Below are positions 19,301 through 26,983 of a stretch of 64,000 nucleotides of DNA, one piece after another. Location of the stretch: assembly GCA_902495705.1 (NCBI GenBank), contig CABUXT010000008.1, positions 11,811 through 75,810 of the forward strand. The letters run 5' to 3'. The number at the start of each line of letters is the position of its first letter. The stretch's first letter is position 1. The notes below the pieces were generated by a model, which had not been told where the DNA came from, searched no databases, and saw only the letters and a program-made list of their open reading frames with translations. The stretch comes from an uncultured cyanobacterium (GTDB lineage Bacteria; Cyanobacteriota; Vampirovibrionia; Gastranaerophilales; Gastranaerophilaceae). A program made the translations under genes and the position numbers.

Positions 19301-19773
19301 GCTTTTTTGTAGCCAAGTGCGATGAGTTGTTGGGCTAATTTTTTCAAATCTATACTGTCGCCGACTTTTATTTTTAATTTATTTTTTTTGAAAAATTCTT
19401 CGGTCGGAAATTTTTCTAAAATTGATTTAACAGGGCAAATAACGATATTTGGCTTGGTGTTTAGGATTTTTAATTGTTGAGTGTAGTCGTAAAGATTTGG
19501 CGAAATCGTTTCATACATTGAAATATTTTGAAACGGCATAACTTCCGCATTGACATCAAACGCCGAAACCAAGTCACTTTGGTATTTTAGAGCATTTTGT
19601 TCGGTAGAGGTGATGAATAAGATTTTTTTCGTCGAGTATTCTTTTATTTTTGTTAGCAAAAACAATCTCAAAATAGACGTCAAACCGGTAACGGCAAAAG
19701 TTTTCCCTTGTTTGACTTTTGCTCTAAAGTCTTCATAACTTTCCGAAATGTCGTCCGTGCTTATCCTAAACAT
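16387..19773 (-). CDS. mfd: Transcription-repair coupling factor
   Basis: This DNA translocase displaces stalled RNA polymerase and recruits UvrA. The product has 1128 residues from the ATG giving MFRISTDDISE. The UvrB-like N-domains are followed by a CarD-like RNA polymerase interaction domain (GEYVVHTIHGLGIYKG), helicase Walker A (GDVGFGKTEVA), the DEEH box (LLVIDEEHRFG), motif VI (QLRGRVGRS) and the C-terminal TRCF domain. A longer frame to 19836 is rejected because a consensus promoter lies within it and places the start at or near this ATG. No Shine-Dalgarno is present. Confidence 0.96.
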   Translation of the reverse strand: MFRISTDDISESYEDFRAKVKQGKTFAVTGLTSILRLFLLTKIKEYSTKKILFITSTEQNALKYQSDLVSAFDVNAEVMPFQNISMYETISPNLYDYTQQLKILNTKPNIVICPVKSILEKFPTEEFFKKNKLKIKVGDSIDLKKLAQQLIALGYKKATMVNDTSEFSIRGDIADIFSLDGNPVRIELWGDEVVDIRYFNNETQKSIEKTKSVEILPIYKFTLKGKEKLLQDLQKEIIEDNEDFVPDESYFEGIEVYQNYFNPDLVSIFDYFDDYIIVFDETSEIFSKYEFVDENFEKQLEENLKLGLIKKIEGKNHFTYEEFMRKTSYFEKIGFNNFIDGHMGDLIEFDSQPLRSFEANLDLITNFITEHKNYNIIIATDYPERVKEILKEKEIFFPEFAESIILGGCILEDFKTIIMTDRELFNKRSKEVTSTKKSYYKEKPEYIENINDIKAGEYVVHTIHGLGIYKGLSKQEIDGQLKDYLTIEYANKDRLHIPAEQINLLCRYRGTGNIKPKLSKMGGRDWENTKAKVKKEVEVVAYDLLRLYARRKMQQGIQFLPDTTWQIEMEEAFEYVETPDQLKAISQVKADMESEQPMDRLICGDVGFGKTEVAMRAIFKAVTSGKQVAVVVPTTILALQHYQTISERFKPFGVGVELLSRFRTKKEQKETIKNLATGHCDVVVGTHRLLQDGIVFKDLGLLVIDEEHRFGVRHKEKLKQLRENIDILSMSATPIPRTLYMSLSGIKDMSVINTPPKNRLPIKTYVGEWNENMVKNAINHELDREGQVFYLYNRVETIQEFKTQLQKIVPNARIAIGHGQMDEKELEEVIIDFSNHEYDILLATTIIENGIDIPNANTMIIHDADRFGLAQLYQLRGRVGRSQRQAYCYCFYKKSKEMTTDAVHRLKAIKEFTTLGSGYQIALRDVEIRGVGNILGTKQHGHMINVGFDTYCDLLEETVKELQGEKIDKTTPTIVDINVTAYIPDEWVGSAEQKMIEYKRLADVKSSTELDYIVEEWTDRFAKPPECVENLIKLIRLRLSATEVKISAIREVQDCIRIYTPYSKPEWNIIQHALPHNISKKIKFTIAPKTCQEGASILILDTSYVNFNEVFNILTDLFYYIYKVSHEY

Positions 19774-19779
19774 ACCAAG

Positions 19780-19808
19780 ATTATAGCGTAAATTTTCACC
19801 ATGGTAAA
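19780..19808 (-). promoter_or_regulatory. mfd promoter, apparently leaderless
   Basis: On the minus strand TTTACC (19803-19808) is spaced 17 bases from a perfect TATAAT (19780-19785). Only CTTGGT lies between the -10 box and ATG. Confidence 0.78.
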
Positions 19809-19809
19809 G

Positions 19810-20230
19810 CCAGAAAGTTAGAAGGCAGGATGTCATGAGGTCAGGCTTTTTTATGTTATTCGGAATCTCTAATTGAACAAAAAGGTCTATGTCACCCTGA
19901 ACTTTACAAAGCGAACCGTTGAGCTAGAGCGAAACGAGTGAGCTTGTATGTGGGCGCAGGCTGAGCTGATTCAGGGTCTAAAATCGTCCCCATGGGTCAA
20001 TGTCATTCTGAACTTGTTTCAGAATCTCTAATAAAACAAATTATTCTAATGCAAAATTTGTAATATTTGAGACCCTGAAACAAGTTCAGGGTGACAATTA
20101 GAGTAAAATCAGCATTGATAGATTCTGAATAGGATAAAATCTACGTCGCTACGCAACTTGATTTTTAATCCTTTCAGAATGACAAAAAATGACATCAAAC
20201 AAGCCTGCCCACCGAACTTCCAGCCCTCTG
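19810..20230. repeat. Intergenic repeat array 3
   Basis: The array holds a purine-rich junction element (19810-19850), a long-core repeat with CCCTGAA/TTCAGGG arms (19891-19979), a short repeat with TTCTGAA/TTCAGAA arms (20002-20028), a short repeat with CCCTGAA/TTCAGGG arms in the other orientation (20069-20094), an inverted GGATTAAAAATC-core repeat (20120-20183), and an inverted junction element (about 20203-20230). No gene is seen. Confidence 0.87.
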
Positions 20231-20231
20231 C

Positions 20232-21152
20232 CTAATACCCTTCCTGAATAACTTCAAGCATATCCTTCAACACCATATTGTATGGAGTCGGAATGTTGTG
20301 CTTTTTGCCAAACTCAATCATCGTACCGGCAAACATATCAACTTCGGTCTTGCGATGCCCTTCAACATCTTGAAGTGTCGAAGGTTTACCGTCTGCGGTC
20401 ATTTTGCCGAAAGATTCGAGTGCCTCATCAATCATCTTGTCGGTGTTTTTGATACCTTCGGCCTTGGCTATAGCTTGAACTTCTTTCATTATCTTTACAA
20501 GAAATTCCATAAACTTTTTATTTGATTGCATGTCACCAAAAGTCATTCTCAAAATCGCGGATGGCTGATTAGAACTTACGTTGAGCATATATTTCAACCA
20601 ATACGCATGCGGCATATCTTCAGGGATTTTGTAATCAATTTTTGCTTTGTCGAAATACCTTTTTGCGCGCTCAATACATTCTTCACTTGTTTTGGTCTTG
20701 TCATTTATCCCAAATACAATTGTTCCAACACCGTCATGAGTAATATTGTTACCTTCGCGCATCGCACTATGTCCAATGTAGTACGCAATCGGCAAATTCT
20801 TCCAACCGTATTTTTTAGAAATTATTTCTTCACTGGTCACACCGTTGAGCAAAGAGATAATCACAGTGTCATCTTTGACAAAATTTCCCATATTTTTTAT
20901 GACGTCATTTAGTCCGTCGAATTTTGTTGCAATAATTATCAAATCTGCCTTGAAATCAGTCGCATCAGGCAAAATGTAGTTAAAATTCAGAGGTTTTCCG
21001 TTAAAAATCTTTGGATTTTTTGTGTAATTTTCTAATCTTTTTTTGTCGACTAAAATGCGCAAATTCTTGCTGTCATACTCGTTGATTGCATTTGCATAAA
21101 TTGAACCGATTGCACCGATTCCGCAAACTAAAACTTTTTCTATTTCTTTCAT
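20232..21152 (-). CDS. panE: 2-dehydropantoate 2-reductase (ketopantoate reductase)
   Basis: It reduces ketopantoate to pantoate with NADPH in the pantothenate/CoA pathway. The 306-residue product has the N-terminal dinucleotide motif GIGAIGS, the central YWLKYMLNVSSNQPSA segment with the family catalytic Lys, and the C-terminal TLQDVEGHRKTEVDMFAGTM followed by PTPYN. Related family members act on other 2-oxo acids, so the exact substrate is inferred. It has no Shine-Dalgarno and a -10 box 9 bases before ATG. Confidence 0.85.
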   Translation of the reverse strand: MKEIEKVLVCGIGAIGSIYANAINEYDSKNLRILVDKKRLENYTKNPKIFNGKPLNFNYILPDATDFKADLIIIATKFDGLNDVIKNMGNFVKDDTVIISLLNGVTSEEIISKKYGWKNLPIAYYIGHSAMREGNNITHDGVGTIVFGINDKTKTSEECIERAKRYFDKAKIDYKIPEDMPHAYWLKYMLNVSSNQPSAILRMTFGDMQSNKKFMEFLVKIMKEVQAIAKAEGIKNTDKMIDEALESFGKMTADGKPSTLQDVEGHRKTEVDMFAGTMIEFGKKHNIPTPYNMVLKDMLEVIQEGY

Positions 21153-21161
21153 AACTTTTTG

Positions 21162-21170
21162 ATTTTAGCA
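21162..21170 (-). promoter_or_regulatory. Extended -10 promoter of panE
   Basis: TGCTAAAAT on the minus strand ends 9 bases before the panE ATG. The expected leader is therefore only 2-3 bases. Confidence 0.6.
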
Positions 21171-21290
21171 CATTTTGATTGGTATATTAAAAATTTTTAC
21201 ATTTTTTTAATCTGAGCGCAATTTCGATTTTCAAAAATACTTTATATAAGAGTAAGTAGTAGTGTGTGAAAATTTTAGTGTGGTAAATTA

Positions 21291-22058
21291 GTGGGATTGG
21301 AAGTTTTTAATCCAAGTCGCTTTGCACTCGGCTTGAATCCTAACATAAAACTGAATGGCTTAGGTAGTGGCAGAAAGGTCTATTTCGGACAAAATCCGCA
21401 AGACTCTTTCCAAATGAATTCGCCTCTGAAATTGTTCAATGAAACTGAAATCAACAAAATGATTTCAAACAATCCTGAGTTGAAAAAGATTCTCTCTGAT
21501 AATAAAATTCCGCTTTGCCTGAATATGGCAGAACTTCAGGACTTAAAAACAAACCACTGCCAAGATACACAAGATATTGCACTTGCGATTGCCAAAAACC
21601 TTCCACAAGCACTCAAACAGCAGGTGAATATCCAAGATTTAAAAGACGGCGCGATTTTGCATGATTTTGGTAAAGTCCTTATTCCGCCTGAAATTTTGAA
21701 TAAAAACGGCGCGCTGACTGATGCCGAACACAAAATTATGGATTTGCATACGGAACTTGGTTACCAATTGCTAAAAAAATCTGATGTAAATGGTGAAGTG
21801 TTGGATTTGGTGCGATATCACCACGGCGCAAATGGCAAAAATTATATTCCTGACGTAAATGTTCAGATTTTGAGCTTGGCTGATAAATATTCAGCCCTGA
21901 CCGAAAAACGCGTTTATAAAGAGGCATTTTCTCCCCAAAAAGCTTTGACAATAATTTATGGTGACGTGAAAAAAGGTGATGTCCATCCGTTTATCTTTAA
22001 TGCCTTGGTGCAGGCGGTTCAAACAGGCAAAATTCCTCAAAATGTGAACAAATGTTAA
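21291..22058 (+). CDS. HD-domain phosphohydrolase, HD-GYP-like
   Basis: The 255-residue product has an HD-GYP-type metal-dependent phosphohydrolase core: HDFGK at 124-128 with IPPEIL after it, H153 in DLHTELG, HH at 177-178, and D198 in LADKYSALTEKRVYK. The GYP position reads NYIP, so c-di-GMP activity is uncertain and another cyclic or phosphorylated nucleotide is possible. The N-terminal 45 residues (with VYFGQNPQDSF) look unstructured. The start is GTG with a weak ribosome site. A 280-base untranslated stretch follows, ending in a terminator. Confidence 0.8.
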   Translation: MGLEVFNPSRFALGLNPNIKLNGLGSGRKVYFGQNPQDSFQMNSPLKLFNETEINKMISNNPELKKILSDNKIPLCLNMAELQDLKTNHCQDTQDIALAIAKNLPQALKQQVNIQDLKDGAILHDFGKVLIPPEILNKNGALTDAEHKIMDLHTELGYQLLKKSDVNGEVLDLVRYHHGANGKNYIPDVNVQILSLADKYSALTEKRVYKEAFSPQKALTIIYGDVKKGDVHPFIFNALVQAVQTGKIPQNVNKC

Positions 22059-22366
22059 GATGTATATAACATATATAGCAATTTTTCATAATGGAAATTG
22101 TTTATATAAATGTAAGGGAAATTTAAAGAAAAAGAAAATCGGGAAAACGACAAAAGCCAAAAAGGCGAAAATAAATTTAAAGAAATTGGGGAAAATAAAT
22201 TTCTAGGGGAAAATAAAATCGAATCGAATCATCCATCATAATCAATCATTTGGGTGCTGAATATTTTTCAGCGCCTTTTTTATTTTGGTCAATCCACACT
22301 AGACTTTGAATGAAAAATACGATATAATGGATATATTAAATAGCAAAATGAGGATTGGATTTTATA
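22059..22366 (+). other. Non-coding stretch between HD gene and pseudopilin 1
   Basis: No ORF of useful size is present. It contains A/G-rich direct repeats (GGGGAAAATAAA twice near 22183-22215) and runs up to a clear terminator at 22253. It could be a long 3' UTR or a small RNA. The pseudopilin promoter (-10 TATAAT at 22323-22328, with TAGACT 17 bases upstream) lies in its last part. Confidence 0.5.
22253..22281 (+). terminator. Rho-independent terminator
   Basis: A perfect 9-bp stem (GGTGCTGAA with TTCAGCGCC, one G-U) and 5-base loop are followed by six T residues. Confidence 0.88.
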
Positions 22367-23227
22367 GTGTTTTCTTTTGATAAAAAAAGCGGTTTTACTT
22401 TAGCGGAAGTTCTTATTACATTGGGATTAATCGGTGCAGTGAGCGCGATTACTATTCCGACTTTGGCATACAATTACCGTGCAAAAGTGCTCGAAGAACA
22501 ATATCGTTCAACCTACAGTGACCTTAAACAAATCGGCGCAATGATTAACTATGAAAAAGGTGACGTTGGGGAATACGCTAATGGTACCGATTTTTGGGCA
22601 TGGCAATCCGAATTTACAGGTCGTTTGAATGGTGGTAATAAATTTGCAAATGCAGGATGGCCTAATGTAACGACAGATAAGCAAAAAATATATAAAGCTT
22701 CAGGAACTAACGGACCTTTTGCATTTAACTTAAATGCTAGTGGCGGTTTGCAAGGTATTGGTGATGTCTGCGATAACGGTTCAATTTGGTCTGATAGCAA
22801 AGGACGAATATGGACATTTAACTCTGAAATGAGAATAATTTGTGTTGATATTAATGGGGCTGCAAATCCTAACAGATTGAATATGGATACTTTTGCATTT
22901 ATTCCAATGTCTGCAAAAGTTGTCGCTGCTTGGGTTCATGACGACCCTAATCATCCTGAAAACTATTCTGGGGAAATTATACCTTGCGATTTGGATGTTA
23001 TTACTCGCAAAGGTTTGTCTAATACCTATCCTAGAAAAGATGACAATGGCAATTATATTGTAAAAAATAAAGGTGGCGATTGGGCATCAGCCTATGATGC
23101 TTGCCCATTTTTCGGTCCAATCGAAAATGTTGCTCCAATAATTGGCGTAAGCTCAGGCAAATCTGCTAAAAACAGAGACATAACCTCATCCAATAACTAC
23201 TGGAAAGATTATATTAATTACAAATAA
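22367..23227 (+). CDS. Type II/IV pseudopilin-like protein 1
   Basis: The 286-residue product carries a short prepilin leader ending SG, then FTLAEVLITLGLIGAVSAITIPTL. This gives the Gly/Phe cleavage site, Glu at +5 and the hydrophobic helix of type IV pilins and type II secretion pseudopilins. I choose GTG at 22367. The TTG four codons upstream is too near the AGGA site. The C-terminal domain is unlike those of the other two pseudopilins in the window and ends NNYWKDYINYK. No assembly ATPase or prepilin peptidase gene is present here. Confidence 0.85.
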   Translation: MFSFDKKSGFTLAEVLITLGLIGAVSAITIPTLAYNYRAKVLEEQYRSTYSDLKQIGAMINYEKGDVGEYANGTDFWAWQSEFTGRLNGGNKFANAGWPNVTTDKQKIYKASGTNGPFAFNLNASGGLQGIGDVCDNGSIWSDSKGRIWTFNSEMRIICVDINGAANPNRLNMDTFAFIPMSAKVVAAWVHDDPNHPENYSGEIIPCDLDVITRKGLSNTYPRKDDNGNYIVKNKGGDWASAYDACPFFGPIENVAPIIGVSSGKSAKNRDITSSNNYWKDYINYK

Positions 23228-23255
23228 TCCATAACCCTATGCTATAAAAATAATT

Positions 23256-23656
23256 GTCATTCCGAACTTGTTTCGGAATCTCAAATTGTACACTTGGGTC
23301 TACGTCATTCTGAAAGGATTAAAAATCAAGGAGCGTAGCGACGTAGATTTTATCCTATTCAGAATCTATCAATGTTGATTTTATTCTAATTGTTACCCTG
23401 AATTGACTAGAATATAAGTTGAGATGAAATCGAAACGTAATATTCTGTTCCTACTCGGTAATTCAGGGTCTCAGATTAAACACGGAGGTCATTGTCATTC
23501 TGAAACGAGTTCAGAATGACATAGTTTCAATGTGTTCAGTTAGAGATTCTGAATAGCAAGAAAATCCTGTGTTCGCAAAGCTCACACAAATTTTCTAAGC
23601 TTTCAGAATGACAATATAAAAAAGGTCATGACATTTGTCGGCATGGCAATGCCGAC
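23256..23656. repeat. Intergenic repeat array 4
   Basis: In order: a short hairpin with arms ATTCCGAA/TTCGGAAT (23256-23282), a GGATTAAAAATC-core repeat (23304-23367), a repeat with a GACTAGAATATAAGTTGAG core (23392-23472), a fully symmetric GTCATTCTGAA/TTCAGAATGAC hairpin (23494-23520), an inverted AGCTTAGAAAAT-core repeat (23543-23612), and a GTCGGCAT/ATGCCGAC hairpin (23637-23656). No gene is seen. Confidence 0.87.
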
Positions 23657-23685
23657 CGACAGATTTGTAATGACATGCATATAAA

Positions 23686-23712
23686 ACGCGTCCGCATGAA
23701 ATGCGGACGCGT
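23686..23712 (-). terminator. Terminator of the PPi-phosphofructokinase gene
   Basis: A perfect 12-bp GC-rich stem (ACGCGTCCGCAT with ATGCGGACGCGT, loop of 3) is followed on the minus strand by TTTTAT. It lies 23 bases past the stop. Confidence 0.9.
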
Positions 23713-23735
23713 CAAAATTGATTTGTCAATCAGAC

Positions 23736-25418
23736 TTATACAGATGCTAATTCTCTGCTTCTTTCTAATTGCAAAGTAACTGTTGTGATATCACAAACTG
23801 AGCTTGGTCCAAAGTATTGGATTGCTCCCGGGAATAAATATCTGTCATTCATTGCCCAGTCTTCTCTGTTGTCTTGCAATTGTTTGAATACAGGTCCATC
23901 AAGTCTAACCAATGCTTTTTGGATAACCGGTTTCATTTCACCATGGCGTTTTTCCATATTCATCATCATAGTAAGAGGAATACCGCCTGCAATCCATTTG
24001 TCAGCAGGTTCAGTCAAGTTTCTTACTGATGACAAGTAGCCTGTTTTACCAAAGCTAATCAAAGCAAATGCGTTGTAGCCTAATGAGTAGCAATAATCTG
24101 CATCAAAGTTAGAAGGGAATGCACATCTGCCTTCATAACCGAAGAAGTGAGATTGAGCTGAGAATTTACCGATGAAGGTTCCTTCTTCTTTCAATTCATC
24201 CAATCTTGTTGAAATCATTTCGATTAATAATTTTTCAGTTTCGATTTTTGAAACTTGAACGTTACCGTGTGGGTCACGGTCAGCCAATAATTGACCTTTG
24301 ATTAGAGCAGGCAATGATTTGTAAACCTTAGCATTTTCTTCGTCTAATCTGTTTTCTACGATATCAAATTTTTCTCTGATAGTTGTAGCATTAACGAAAT
24401 CTGAATCAGTTTCTAAAGATGCCATAATATCGTTCAAGTTTGAAATCATTGAACCCATTTCAGGAATAAATTCAATCAAACCTTCAGGGATAACTGCGAT
24501 ACCGAAGTTTTTACCCATATCAGCACGTCTTACAATGATGTCTGTCATGTAGTCAATGATTGAAGACAATGACATTTTCTTTTCTTGAACTTCTTCAGAA
24601 ATCAAAGTGATGTTTGGTTGAGTTTGCAATGCTGCTTCTAACGCTACGTGAGATGCACTTCTACCCATGATTTTTACAAAGTGCCAATATTTTTTAGCTG
24701 AATTAGCGTCTCTTTCGATGTTTCCGATAAGTTCAGCATAAGTTTTTGTAGCAGTATCAAAACCGAAAGAAATTTCGATTTGGTCGTTTTTCAAGTCGCC
24801 GTCAATTGTTTTTGGACAACCGATAACTTGGATTCCTGCATTATTTTTTACAAACCATTCAGCCAACAATGCTGCGTTTGTATTTGAATCATCACCACCA
24901 ATAATTACAACAGCAGAGATGTTTAAATTTTTACATACAGCCAAAGATTTTTGGAATTGTTCTTCTGTTTCTAATTTTGTTCTACCAGAACCAATAATAT
25001 CGAAACCACCTGTATTTCTGTAAGCATTGATAAATTCATCATCAAATTCAACATATTTTCCATCGATGATACCTGAAGGACCACCTAAGAAACCGTACAA
25101 TTTGTTAGCTGAATTTGCATTTTTCAATGCATCGTACAAACCTGCAATAACGTTGTGTCCACCGGGAGCTTGACCACCTGATAGGATAACACCAACATTT
25201 CTAACTTCTGATTCTTTTGAAGAAGATGCAGCTTTGAAAGTAACGGTTGGTTTGCCATAAGTATTAGCAAATAATGTTTTGATTTGTTCTTGGTCTCTAA
25301 CAGATTCTGTTGCAGAACCTTCAACAACTTCCAATGAGTTTACGCCGTTTTGCAAACTTGAAGGAAGTTTTGGTTGATACTTTAATCTTTCAATTTGTAA
25401 TGGTGAAAGTTTTGTCAT
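23736..25418 (-). CDS. pfp: Diphosphate--fructose-6-phosphate 1-phosphotransferase
   Basis: This PPi-dependent phosphofructokinase works reversibly in glycolysis and gluconeogenesis. The 560-residue length fits the long plant/spirochaete-type PFP. Family markers are LSGGQAPGGHNVI, GGDDSNTNAA (Asp where ATP enzymes have Gly, which points to PPi use) and PKTIDGDLKN. MGRSASHVALE and YEGRCAFPSNFDADY also fit. The start has AAGGATTATTAA before ATG. It is a single-gene unit with a strong terminator. Together with pckA it points to PPi-linked, reversible carbon flow. Confidence 0.95.
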   Translation of the reverse strand: MTKLSPLQIERLKYQPKLPSSLQNGVNSLEVVEGSATESVRDQEQIKTLFANTYGKPTVTFKAASSSKESEVRNVGVILSGGQAPGGHNVIAGLYDALKNANSANKLYGFLGGPSGIIDGKYVEFDDEFINAYRNTGGFDIIGSGRTKLETEEQFQKSLAVCKNLNISAVVIIGGDDSNTNAALLAEWFVKNNAGIQVIGCPKTIDGDLKNDQIEISFGFDTATKTYAELIGNIERDANSAKKYWHFVKIMGRSASHVALEAALQTQPNITLISEEVQEKKMSLSSIIDYMTDIIVRRADMGKNFGIAVIPEGLIEFIPEMGSMISNLNDIMASLETDSDFVNATTIREKFDIVENRLDEENAKVYKSLPALIKGQLLADRDPHGNVQVSKIETEKLLIEMISTRLDELKEEGTFIGKFSAQSHFFGYEGRCAFPSNFDADYCYSLGYNAFALISFGKTGYLSSVRNLTEPADKWIAGGIPLTMMMNMEKRHGEMKPVIQKALVRLDGPVFKQLQDNREDWAMNDRYLFPGAIQYFGPSSVCDITTVTLQLERSRELASV

Positions 25419-25511
25419 TTAATAATCCTTTCCTTTTGTAACCGTGTTTACATGGTATATGTTACTACAAAAACGGAAATATCCAAATGCTAAACTATAA
25501 AGATGGAATAA

Positions 25512-25575
25512 CAGGAAGGCGGGAGGGCAAGAGGTCAGGCTTTTTAATATTGTCATTCTGAAACAGTTCCGCCTA
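25512..25575. repeat. Junction element plus half hairpin repeat
   Basis: A purine-rich junction element (25512-25545) is followed by one GTCATTCTGAA arm and no matching right arm. It abuts the 3' end of the antitoxin gene. Confidence 0.7.
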
Positions 25576-25599
25576 CGTCCACATGCGGTTTTGCCTTGC

Positions 25600-25896
25600 T
25601 TACGCAACTTTTACTGTATAACCAAGTTCTTTTATAATTTTTAGTGCTGTAGATAATTGAGGTTGTTGTTCACCATTGAATATTGCATATAAATTGCTGC
25701 GAGAAATTCCTGTCTTTTTTGATAGACCGGATATAGTATCTTTAGCTCTAACAGCGTACTCGAGAGCTTTTACAAATGCATTCAAATCGTTATTGGTTAA
25801 AAATTCATCAAAACCAATATTAATCCATTCTTTTATGTCATCATCAGTTTTTAAATCGTTTAAAATATACTCATTAAAAGAACCGACTTTATCCAT
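25600..25896 (-). CDS. higA: HigA-type antitoxin (HTH), addiction module
   Basis: The 98-residue product binds DNA and neutralises the cognate toxin. Its C-terminal half is a Cro/C1-type HTH (AKDTISGLSKKTGISRSNLYAIF, then STALKIIKELGYTVKV). The N-terminal layout (YILNDLKTDDDIKEWINIGFDE) matches the putative addiction-module antidote family. GGAGG lies 7-8 bases before ATG, inside the last codons of the toxin gene, and the two overlap by 8 bases. Toxin-first order is typical of HigBA. Confidence 0.9.
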   Translation of the reverse strand: MDKVGSFNEYILNDLKTDDDIKEWINIGFDEFLTNNDLNAFVKALEYAVRAKDTISGLSKKTGISRSNLYAIFNGEQQPQLSTALKIIKELGYTVKVA

Positions 25897-26215
25897 TATT
25901 TGACCTCCATTTATTTAAAAGTTCTTGAGCTTTTTTGATATCTTTTGATTGAGCAGATTTGTCTCCGCCATTTATTAATAAAACAATTGTATTTTCTATT
26001 TCTGTGTAATAGACTCTATAACCTTTTCCAAAAGAAAATCTTAATTCAGAAATATCATCAGAAAGTTTTTTAAAATCTCCGAAATTTCCATCCTCAAGTC
26101 GTAAAATTCGTTGGTTGATGCGTTTTCTCATTGCGCTATCTAAAGAATTTAGCCATTCAATGATTGGAGCACGACCATCAGATGTAATAAGGTATTTTAT
26201 TTCGTAATGATTCAT
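25889..26215 (-). CDS. higB: HigB/RelE-superfamily toxin
   Basis: The 108-residue product fits the addiction-module killer family, which are ribosome-dependent or related mRNA interferases. Visible hallmarks are INQRILRLEDGNFGDFKKL, ELRFSFGKGYRVYYTE and INGGDKSAQSKDIKKAQELL. No frameshift or stop is present, so it looks intact. There is no Shine-Dalgarno, and the -10 box ends 6 bases before ATG. The toxin may thus be made from a leaderless mRNA while the antitoxin has a strong ribosome site. This could bias output towards antitoxin. Confidence 0.9.
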   Translation of the reverse strand: MNHYEIKYLITSDGRAPIIEWLNSLDSAMRKRINQRILRLEDGNFGDFKKLSDDISELRFSFGKGYRVYYTEIENTIVLLINGGDKSAQSKDIKKAQELLNKWRSNNG

Positions 26216-26221
26216 ATTAAT

Positions 26222-26250
26222 AGTGTACTGTATACAGGACAGTTTGTCAA
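26222..26250 (-). promoter_or_regulatory. higBA promoter with operator in the spacer
   Basis: TTGACA (26245-26250) and TACACT (26222-26227) are 17 bases apart on the minus strand. The spacer starts with the perfect palindrome CTGTATACAG (26228-26237), extendable to 16 bases with one mismatched pair. It is a natural site for autorepression by HigA. Confidence 0.8.
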
Positions 26251-26315
26251 TGGCGTTATGCTTTATCTTCCCTCTTAATTATTAAAAAATAATAAATTTC
26301 CCTTGTTAAATTGCA

Positions 26316-26343
26316 TTGATACCTTATAATATATGTATATAAT
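26316..26343 (+). promoter_or_regulatory. grpE operon promoter
   Basis: TTGATA (26316-26321) and TATAAT (26338-26343) are separated by 16 bases. No CIRCE-type inverted repeat is seen. Confidence 0.7.
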
Positions 26344-26362
26344 GTTGTGAAGGGGAATATTT

Positions 26363-26944
26363 ATGACAAATAAAAATTCAAATCCGTTTAGTAACGACGA
26401 TATCGTTAAAGACGAAGAAAATAAACAAACAGAAGAAGTAAAAGCTGAACAAGAAGAAACAAAAGCTGAAGAAACTTCAGAGGAAACAAAACAAGATAAC
26501 AGCGAACTTCAAGAAAAATATGACAAATTAAATCAGCAATACATTCGTCTTGCTGCCGATTTTGATAATTATAGAAAACGTCAAGAACAAGAGCGCGAAA
26601 GTCTTATCAAATATGGTACAGAAAACGCATTGAAAAATTTATTAGGTGTTCTTGATAACTTTGAACGCGGTAGAAAAGCATTGGAAAATGTTGACGACTG
26701 CGAAAAAGTAAAAGAAAGCTTCAACCTTGTTCACAAGCAAGTTTGTGAGGCTCTTACAAAATTAGGCTTAGAAGAAATTAAAGCAATCGGAGAAGAATTT
26801 GACCCTAACTTCCATGAGGCTGTAATGCAAACCCAAACAAGCGAACATCCTGAACACACCGTAATCACTGAATTGCAAAAAGGCTACAAAATCGGTGACA
26901 AAGTTTTGAGACCAACGCTTGTTAATGTTGCAACTGCCGAATAG
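26363..26944 (+). CDS. grpE: Nucleotide exchange factor GrpE
   Basis: It releases ADP from DnaK in the Hsp70 cycle. The 193-residue product has an acidic, disordered N-terminus rich in Glu and Lys. A long helix (LNQQYIRLAADFDNYRKRQEQE) follows, then LLGVLDNFERG and the C-terminal beta-wing ending PTLVNVATAE. AAGGGGAAT lies before ATG. dnaJ follows after 39 bases. There is no dnaK between or beside them and no hrcA upstream. Confidence 0.96.
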   Translation: MTNKNSNPFSNDDIVKDEENKQTEEVKAEQEETKAEETSEETKQDNSELQEKYDKLNQQYIRLAADFDNYRKRQEQERESLIKYGTENALKNLLGVLDNFERGRKALENVDDCEKVKESFNLVHKQVCEALTKLGLEEIKAIGEEFDPNFHEAVMQTQTSEHPEHTVITELQKGYKIGDKVLRPTLVNVATAE

Positions 26945-26983
26945 CACAAATCAAAAGAGTAGAAGGATATAGAAAAAGAGGAT

